A stretch of DNA of 64,000 nucleotides from Mytilisepta virgata (Eukaryota; Mollusca; Bivalvia; Mytilida; Mytilidae). The position numbers and the translations under genes are program-made. Positions 55,801 through 64,000 of this stretch are shown piece after piece. The stretch covers positions 8,122,001 through 8,186,000 of the forward strand of contig CM051514.1 in the NCBI GenBank assembly GCA_028015205.1, in the 5' to 3' direction. The notes beneath the pieces were generated by a model. It searched no databases. It was not told where the DNA came from and saw only the letters and a list, made by a program, of their open reading frames with translations. Each line of letters begins with the position of its first letter. Within the stretch, counting starts at the first letter, position 1.

Positions 55801-57462
55801 TTTTATTAGCTCACCTGGCCTAAAAGGCCATGTGAGCTTTTGTCATCACTTTGCGTCCGTCGTCGTCGTCGTCGTCGTCGTCGTCCGCGTCCGCGTCCGT
55901 GTCTGTTAACTTTTTACATTTTGATCTTCTTCTTTGAAACCACTGAACAGATTTCAACCAAACTTGGCAGAAATGTTAAGCAGGTGGTCCTTTACCAGAT
56001 TTGTGAAATTGGTGCCGATCGAAAATTCAAAATGGCCGCCAGGGCCAATTATGTGTTCTGATTGGTCCAAATTTCAAAAATCTTCTTGTCAGAAACTACA
56101 ATGCGGATTGAATTGTTACTTTGCAGAAATGATTGTTAGATAGTCCTGTACTCAACTTGTGAATCGTTTGCCGATCGGAAATTCAAAATGGCCGCCATGA
56201 TGAAACATAGTTTAACATTGGACCCTATGGGAATTTCACATTTTAATCTTATTCTCTAGAACCACTGAACAGATTTCAACCAAACTTGGCAGAAATGTTA
56301 AGCAGATGGTCCTTTACCAGATTTGTGAAATTGGTGCCGATCGAAAATTCAAAATGGCCGCCAGGGCCAATTATGTGTTCTGATTGGTCCACATTTCAAA
56401 AATCTTCTTGTCAGAAACTGCAAGGAGGATCGAATTTTTACTTTGCAGAAATGATTGTTAGTAAGTCCTGTACTCAATTTGTGAAATTGGTGCCAATCGG
56501 AAATTCAAAATGGACGCCATGATGAAACTTAGTTTAACATTGTACCCCATGGGAATTATACGTTTTCATCTTTTTTTCTGAAACCACTGAACAGATTTCA
56601 ACAAATCTTGGCAGAAATGTTAAGCAGGTTGTCCTTTACCAGATTTATGAAATTGGTGCCGATCGAAAATTCAACATGGCCGCCAGGGCTAATTTAGTGT
56701 TCTGATTGTTCCAAATTTCAAAAATGTTCTTGTCAGAAACACTACAATGTGTATTGAATTGTTACTTTACAGAAAAGGTTTTTAGATAGCCCTGTTTTCA
56801 AAGTGAGAATTGTTTTCAATAATTGGAAATTCAAAATGTCCACCATGCAGCTTAGTTTTAAAACATTGAACCATATGCAGACCTGTGAGGTGCATGCATA
56901 TTTTATTCAGATTTGAGACAAATTCCTGTAATTTTTTTCTTTGATCTTTGCAAATTTTAACCAATTTCACGACGGACAATTTTCGAAACTTGGCAGGTCT
57001 GAAAAAAAAAAAAAGTTTACATATTATCCGGCAGTATCCGGAAACGCAACTTAGTTTATTCCGATTTCGATTTGGTGTTTGCATTTTACTGTGCCCCTGA
57101 AGGTAAATCATGGTTAGGAAAACGTTTTAAAGGATACCACGTGGTACGAACAGTACGAATGTTTTCAATATTGTTGCCGGAGTTTAGATAATGAGTTATT
57201 GTTCATCAGTTTAAAGAACGTTACAATAGGTAACTGAATGATAATTTAGGGCTGTGAAATTAATTTTAATCTATTTATTGACTCACATAGTTTTGACCCA
57301 CTTCAATCCGGTTCCGCGATCTGGCCCAGATTATGACTCCCACAAATTGATTACTTTCTAATTTTCATGATATTTCGAGTGACCATTCAGTGATATAAAG
57401 AACGTTACAATAGGCCCAGTTTGCCAGGTGAGCGATTACAGGCTCTCTAGAGCCTCTGGTTC
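55801..57462 (+). mobile_element. Two-hairpin repeat R10
   Basis: Starts TTAGCTCACCTGGCC / GGCCATGTGAGCT, then a long (CGTCGT)n (55854-55890). Modules of ~320 bp have AAAATGGCCGCCAGGGCC and ACCAAACTTGGCAGAAATG, and diverged unique DNA follows at 56880-57400. Ends GCCAGGTGAGCG, GGCTCTCTAGAGCCTCTGG. Confidence 0.85.
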
Positions 57463-58191
57463 TTGAAATTGCTGGTTGATGGCTGAATTTTAACAGTGAC
57501 GTATGCATGATTTAACTTTGCTTCAATTTAACTCATTAATTTATTGTTAGGATTATTTAATGGTAAGTTGTATCGCTTTATATGTAGACAGAAGGGTGAC
57601 ACGATATAGAGATAAACAAAGAGTTAATATTTTCACCGGCTAAAATAGAAATGTTTTGTTGATATTTCCATTTATAGATTTTTTGCCTTGTTTTATGTCA
57701 CTAAAAATAGCTTGTAATGTCATTGTTATATAGTTATATGGTTGGCAACAGCAGTTTGATTGGTTAATTTTCAGGGTGAAAAAATATGTGGTTGGCAATG
57801 CATATTAAACTCACCAGTAACAATCCTGTTTCAGTGAATTTGACAATGGAGAGTTTCTGTTCTAAATTGTGTCTGGTGGTTGAGTACATGGGGGTGTATG
57901 GGCATGGAAGAATGTGAAATAAAATTTAAAAACATGGTGAACGAAAAATGATTTACAAAAAACCCAATGCACGAGAAATACGAACACATCAGACAAATTA
58001 TTAGTGCCATTTATCACTAAAATTATTTTGAGAAGAGTACATTATACAACTTATCCAACTTGTCGTGTATGACATCATGTTCTAGGAACATTTTTAGCAC
58101 TTCTGATAAACAGATAAAGTGGAAAAAGAAATAAGGGAAACCACAATTCCATAGATACATTGTACAACTGTATCAAACAGTTTTATGACCG
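57463..58191. other. ANKAR intron 9, unannotated stretch
   Basis: No exon with armadillo-like coding or repeat family was recognised. Confidence 0.45.
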
Positions 58192-60180
58192 TTTTTAGCT
58201 CACCTGGCCTAAAAGGCCATGTGAGCTATTCTCATCACTTTGCGTCCGTCGTCGTCGTCGTCGTCGTATGTCGTCGTAAACTTTTCACATTTTTATCAAC
58301 TCCTCTGAAACCACTGAACCAATTTAAACCAAACTTAAGTGGAATGGTCCTTGGATGGTCCCCTTTAAAAATTGTGTTCGGTTTTCCCGGGTGCCATCCA
58401 ATATGGCTGCCACGGTCGGACATAGTTTAACCTTGGACCCTATGGGAATTTTAACATTTTCGTTATCTTCTCTGAGACCATTAGGCCAATTTTAACCAAA
58501 CTTTGGTGGAATGGTCCTTGGATGGCCCCTTTTAAAATTTATGTTCGGTTTCCCCGAACGCCATCCAACATGGCTGCCATGGCTGGACTTAGTTTAACAT
58601 TGAGCCTATGGGAATTTTACTTTTTCGTCAACTCCTCTGAAACCACTGAACCAATTTAAACCAAACTTAAGTGGAATGGTCCTTGGATGGTCCCCTTTAA
58701 AAATAGTGTTCGGTTTTCCGGGATGCTGTCCAATATGGCTGCCATGGTTGGACATAGTTTAACCTTGGACCCTATGGGAATTTTAACATTTTCGTTATCT
58801 ACTCTGAGACCATTAGGCCAATTTGAACCAAACTTTGGTACAATGGTCCTTGGGTGGCCCCTTTTAAAATTTGTGTTCGGTTTCCCCGAACGCCATCCAA
58901 CATGGCCACCATGGCTGGACCTAGTTTAACATTAAGCCTATGGGAATTTTACTTTTTCGTCAACTCCTCTGAAACCACTGAACCTATTTAAACCAAACTT
59001 AAGTAGAATGGTCCTTGGATGGTCCCCTTTAAAAATAGTGTTTGGTTTTCCGGGGCGCTGTCCAGTATGGCTGCCATGGTTGGACATAGTTTAACCTTGG
59101 ACCCTATGGGAATTTTAACATTTTCGTTATCTTCTCTGAGACCATTAGGCCAATTTGAACTAAACTTTGGTGCAATGGTCCTTGGGTGGCCCCTTTTAAA
59201 ATATGTGTTCGGTTTCCCCAAACGCCATCCAACATGGCCGCCATGGCTAGACCTAGTTTAACATTGAGCCTATGGGGATATTACTTTTTCGTCAACTCCC
59301 CTGAGCCAATTTGAACCAAACTTTGGTGGAATGGTCCTTGGGTGGCCCCTTTCCAAACTTATGTCTGGCATCCTTGACTTCCAACCGACATGGCTGCTGT
59401 TACTGAAAATAGAAAAAGGGGGGGGGGGGATTTCCAAAATCTTCTTCTATGAAACTACAAGGCCAGTTGCAACCAAACTTGGCAGTAGTAGTCCTTAGGA
59501 GGTTCTCTTTTAGACGGTTGTCTGATGACCCGGACTGTTAACCAAGATGGCAGCCACAGCCGAACTTAGTTAAACTTAGTTAAACATAGGGCCCTATGGG
59601 AAAATTCATTGAAAAATCTTTTTATCTGAAACCACTTTACCAATTGAAACCAGACTTTGCAGCAATGGTCCTTATATGGTCCTCTTTCAGAATTGTGTCC
59701 CATGACAACCTGGACTGTCAACCGAGATGGCTGCCACAACCGAACTTAGTTTAACATAAGGCCCCATGGGAAAATTCATTGAAAAATCTTCTTATCTGAA
59801 ACCACTTGACCAATTGGAACCAGACTTTGCAGCAGTGGTCCTTAGGACGTCCTATTTCAGAATTGTCTGATTTCGTGGACTGTGAACCAAGATGGCCGAC
59901 AGAGCCAAACTTAGTTTAACATAGAACCCTATGGGAAATTCACTCAAAAATCTTCTGGTCTGAAACCACTCAACCAATTAGAACTAGACTTGGTAGCAAT
60001 GGTCCTTAGATGGTTCTCTTTTAGAAATGTGTCCATTGACCTAGACTGTCAACCATGAGGCTGCCACAGCCGAACTTAATTGAACATAGAACCCTATAGA
60101 AAAACCAGCCAAATCTTTAGTCCTGCTCAAGATGAAAAGTTCAATGCAGGTGAGCGATACAGGCTCTTTAGAGCCTCTAG
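58192..60180 (+). mobile_element. Two-hairpin repeat R11
   Basis: Starts TTTTTAGCTCACCTGGCC / GGCCATGTGAGCTA, then CGTCCGTCGTCGTCGTCG. Alternating ~160-bp modules have GGAATGGTCCTTGGATGG, CAATATGGCTGCCATGG and GGACCCTATGGGAATTTT. Ends GCAGGTGAGCGATACAGG, GGCTCTTTAGAGCCTCTAG. Minus- and plus-strand ORFs of ~80 codons recur with the module and are shadows. Confidence 0.87.
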
Positions 60181-61710
60181 TATTTTCTTTTTATCGAAAT
60201 ATTTAGGCTATGGTAAAATTAGGATGCAGTCAATAAAGTACAATTACAGTTTAATGATTTTAAGTGAATTAATGGACACTTTGATGCATCTAACATTTGA
60301 ACTTCTAAGATGAATGTTAAGCAATCCAGTCCACTTGAAATATCGGACACTTTTGGTGTTGCCTATTCAGATTCATCATTTCAGACATTTCATAAAATAT
60401 TGATTTTTATTTCAACAAAATATTGACAGCATGAGAAATAAAGGTGGTCAAACATAGAGATCGAAAAATAAAAACCAGCAAACATGCTGTTCGTTACTGC
60501 ATTCAAACGCGATAGAATGTAAAATAATAAACAAACAAAAAACTTGGCATGAAAAATAAAAGATGCCAAAAATGCTGCACGAAAATAACCTTGTGCCACC
60601 CCCTACTTATAACAACATACACGCATTATTTTTTCGTTTGATCTCTCTGCAATATTAATATTTATTATATTTTATCCTGCAACTGACATAATTACTAGCC
60701 AAATAAAAGGTGTCAAATTATAAGTTATTTCAATAATTGTATAGTAGCATAATATCATCTCCTGGTGCCCTTATCTTCACTTGAAATGAAAGTTGGTATT
60801 GTGTTCAGGTTCGCAGTGTTTATGACATCATGTTGTCCTTTTAAGTTTACGTGCCAAAAAGCTAGAAATGTGCAATTTTCATAACTTTTCTGATAAAGGA
60901 TAACAATTTATCATTGGTGGATAAAAACAATATACATGTATGTACATTGTTGAAAAATATAAATTTTATTTGTATTCACCATGAAACAGGTGAGAAATGC
61001 TTGGTCAACCTTGCATTTCTACCTGTTTCTATAGGGCTCGTACAAATAAAACGTATATTTTTAAACAATCTGCATATCATGCATATTGTCATGTTTCTGA
61101 TTCATGCATTTAAATTTATACCGCAATCGTTCTATTTGAGCAGTCAAAATGCATTGGCAGTATATTTACAAGTGATATACGGTCACTGACTATATAACAT
61201 TTAGGCCACACCTACTTGAACTGATTGATAGGACCAACTTATTGACTTAAATCTTTAGATAGAAATTTCATCACTTTATCTCTTGTAACTTTCATTTTAT
61301 TGTTGAAAAAAATATTTGCAGTGAAATGTCATTTATTTCAAATAATCTTATGTGACTTTTAATGGTATACCTGCTCATTGATCTTTGAAAAGGTGACTTC
61401 TCTTACCAAATCATTTGGGCCCCTAGAGGGTAACAAATGTTCTAAATAATTCTGAAATTGGTAGTAATATCCTCTAATCCCACCAAAGATTGCAGTGATT
61501 GCAGTGTAAAGACAATAACACTGCATTGACTTGACATAAAGTTCTATATACGAATTCAGCACGAATCGGGGAATATGCTGGAGACCCTCGCATTTTCACC
61601 CAATTCTAAACCTGACATTTATGTCAATGCTCTGTTACTCTCTATATATATCCTGGTGGACAGCCTGTAACTGTAATGGAACATCTGGTTTGCTGTCAGC
61701 TTAATGCAGC
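60181..61710. other. ANKAR intron 9, unannotated stretch
   Basis: AT-rich. ORFs of 67-91 codons have no recognisable domain, and no armadillo-like exon was seen. Confidence 0.45.
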
Positions 61711-63550
61711 TTTTTTAGCTCACCTGACCCAAAGGGTCAAGTGAGCTTTTCTCATCACTTGGCGTCCGTCGTCCGTCGTCGTCCGTCGTCGTCCGTCGTC
61801 CGTCGTCCGTCGTCGTCCGTTAACTTTTACAAAAATCTTCTCCTCTGAAACTACTGGGCCAAATTGAACCAAACTTGGCCACAAGCATCATTAGGGTATC
61901 TAGTTTAAAAAATGTGTCCGATGACCCCGCCTGCCAACCAACATGGCCGACATGGCTAAAAATAGAACATAGGGGTAAACTGCAGTTTTTGTCTTATATC
62001 TCAAAAACTAAAGCAATTAGAGCAAAACTGACATGGGGTAAAAATGTTCATCAGGTCAAGATATACCCATCATGAAATTTTCAGACAAATCGGTCAACCC
62101 TTTGTTGGGTTATTGCCCCTGAATTGTTAATTTTAAGGAAATTTTGCAGTTTTAGGTTATTATCTTGAATATTATTATAGATAAAGACAAATTGTAAACA
62201 GCAAAAATGTTCAACAAAGTAAGATCTACAAATAAGTCAACATGACCAAAATCGTTGATTAACCCCTTATATGAGTTTTTGCCCTTTAAAGACGGCATCC
62301 GGCGTAAACTATCCTTTAAAGATCTTTTCCTTTCAAACCACTGGGCTAAATGAGACCAAACTTTGGTGGAATGGTCCTTGGGTGGCCCCCTTCCAAAATT
62401 ATGTCTGGCATCCCCGACTTCCAACCGAGATGGCTGCTGTTACTAAAAATAGAAAAAAAAGGGGGGTGACTTTAAAAAATCTTCTTATATGAAACTACAA
62501 GTCCAGTTGCAACCAAAGTTGGCAGTAATAGTTCTTAGGAGGTTCTCTTTCAGAAATCTGTCCAATGACCCGGACTGTTAACCAAGATGGCCGCCACAGC
62601 CGAACTTAGTTTAACATAGGGCCCTATGGGAAAATTCATTGAAAAATCTTCTTGTCTTAAACCACTTGACCAATTGGAACCAGAGTTGGCAGCAATGGTC
62701 CTTAGATGGTCCTCTTACAGAGGTGTGTCTGATGACCCGGACTGTCAACCAAGATTGCCGCCACAACCGAACTTAGTTTAACATAGGGCCGTATAGGAAA
62801 ATTCATTGAAAAATGTTCTTGTCTGAAACCACTTGATATATTGGAGCCAGACTTGGCGGCATTGGTCCTTAGGAGGTCCTCTTTCAGAATGTGTCCGATT
62901 TCGTTGACTGTGAACCAAGATGGCCGCCACAGCAGATCTTAGTTTAACATAGGACCCTATGGGAAATTCACTCAAAAATCTTCTTGTCTGAAACCACTAA
63001 GCCAATTAGAATTAGACTTGGTAGCAATGGTCCTTAGATGGTCCTCTTTCAGAATTTTGTGCGATGACCTGGACTGTCAACCAAGATGGCCGCCACACCC
63101 GAACTTAGTTTAACATAGGGCCCTATGGAAAAATTCATTGAAAAATCTTCTTGTCTGAAACCACTTGACATATTGGAGCCAGACTTGGCAGCATTGGTCC
63201 TTAGGAGGTCCTCTTTCAGAAATATGTCCGATCACCCGGATTGTCAACCAATATTGCTGCCACACCGACCTTTGTTAAATATTGGACCCTATAGGAAAAT
63301 TTATTTAAAAATCTTCTAGTCTGAAACCGCTTAGCCAGTTGGAACAAGACTTAGCAGAAATGGTCCTTAGATGGTTCTCTTTTAGAAACTGGACTGTCAA
63401 CCAAGATGACTGCCCCAGCTGAAATTAGTTAACATAGAATCCTATAGAAAAACCAGCCAAATTGACTACAACACTTAAATTTTTAGGTCTGCTCAAGGTG
63501 AAAAGTTAAATCCAGGTGAGCGATACAGGCTCTTGAGAGCCTCTAGTTTT
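61711..63550 (+). mobile_element. Two-hairpin repeat R12
   Basis: Starts TTTTTTAGCTCACCTGACCC, AAA, GGGTCAAGTGAGCT, where both sides of the stem differ from R11 in a matched way. Then CGTCCGTCGTCGTCCGTCG and modules with CAAGATGGCCGCCACAGCC. Ends CCAGGTGAGCGATACAGG, GGCTCTTGAGAGCCTCTAG. Confidence 0.87.
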
Positions 63551-63621
63551 GATACATTCAACTCTCATTGTCTAAGACTTGTTTGAGTGGAATTTTCTCG
63601 TGGTCCCAAACTTTATTCTCT

Positions 63622-63780
63622 ATATATTAATAATAATAATAATAAAAATTTATTTAAAGAGGGTGACGCAATTAGACATTGTCTAATTTTCATTGAGGCC
63701 CTCACATAAAAGCATACATTTAAACATTTATACAAACAGTATTATAACATACATCAGGTTACATATATAATATTATAAAC
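63622..63780 (-). repeat. (AAT)n and possible 3' end of a minus-strand retroelement
   Basis: TTAATAATAATAATAATAAA is followed by TTTATTTAAAGAGGGTGACG. On the minus strand this reads as unique sequence ending in an ATT-rich tail, as left by a retroposed element. 63780-64000 is unassigned. Confidence 0.35.
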
Positions 63781-64000
63781 ATATATACAATATGTTTCAA
63801 TTCTGAATAAACCACTCATGTCGAACTACGGATTTGTTAAACTTTTTCTATGTTCCTTACGACTTTTAGATTACCAGAGTCAAGTGTATTTACATAATAT
63901 TTATGTGTATTATCTTCCTGTTAATCAATATTAATTAAAAAAATGAGAAATTTTTTTTCAAACTAATCAAAATCTGGGTTACAAGCATTATATTTATTTG

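Noticed and set aside
52448..64000. Next ANKAR armadillo exon
   Set aside because: I read the non-repeat stretches (52641-53363, 54689-55800, 57463-58191, 60181-61710, 63551-64000) for armadillo-like coding next to splice sites and found none; a very short exon could be missed.

Overview
The window looks like nuclear DNA of a bivalve mollusc, probably a marine mussel (Mytilus-like). The sequence is AT-rich and intron-rich. It is packed with bivalve-type repeats that start with AGCTCACCTGG hairpins followed by (CGTCGTC/CGTCCGT) tracts, and it carries a tRNA-derived SINE, LINEs and MITEs. The genus is inferred from remembered repeat families, not from a database search.

Positions 1-7925 are a compact, GC-richer block unlike the rest. 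It opens with a ~2-kb near-perfect palindrome (arms 1-1002 and 1021-1991) whose arms carry degenerate CCCTAA/TTAGGG repeats, a 31-bp minisatellite and the start of a Cys-pair (zinc-ribbon-like) protein gene. Small intronless ORFs follow: the zinc-ribbon-like protein (1777-2427), a 76-residue ORF with a Bcl-2 BH1-like motif (3335-3565), and a 172-residue protein with two tandem PC4-like (ssDNA-binding coactivator) domains (3690-4208). The last two have their own TATA boxes, and the PC4-like gene has a poly(A) signal touching its stop codon. Next come ~2.2 kb of 31-bp minisatellite and a cluster of ETS/NRF-1/CRE-like motifs (7610-7910). I read this block as a mobile or virus-like element, or its relic; this is inference.

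Positions 8095-16427 hold three abutting DNA transposon-like units with different terminal sequences but the same end design. Two keep relics of a MULE-type transposase C-terminus on the minus strand. The third is split by a nearly complete LINE whose ORF1 and ORF2 lie in one frame separated by a single TAG. An older LINE relic lies at ~17.0-17.7 kb.

From 20236 to beyond the right edge lies the 5' half of one host gene on the plus strand, the mussel ANKAR orthologue (ankyrin and armadillo repeat-containing protein). Nine coding exons (20236-52447, about 741 residues) encode the N-terminal region, five ankyrin repeats and the start of the armadillo region. No further exon was found before 64000. 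The introns are swollen by at least twelve copies of a two-hairpin repeat family (R1-R12), all on the plus strand, by related nested families, and by MITEs, SINEs and tandem arrays.
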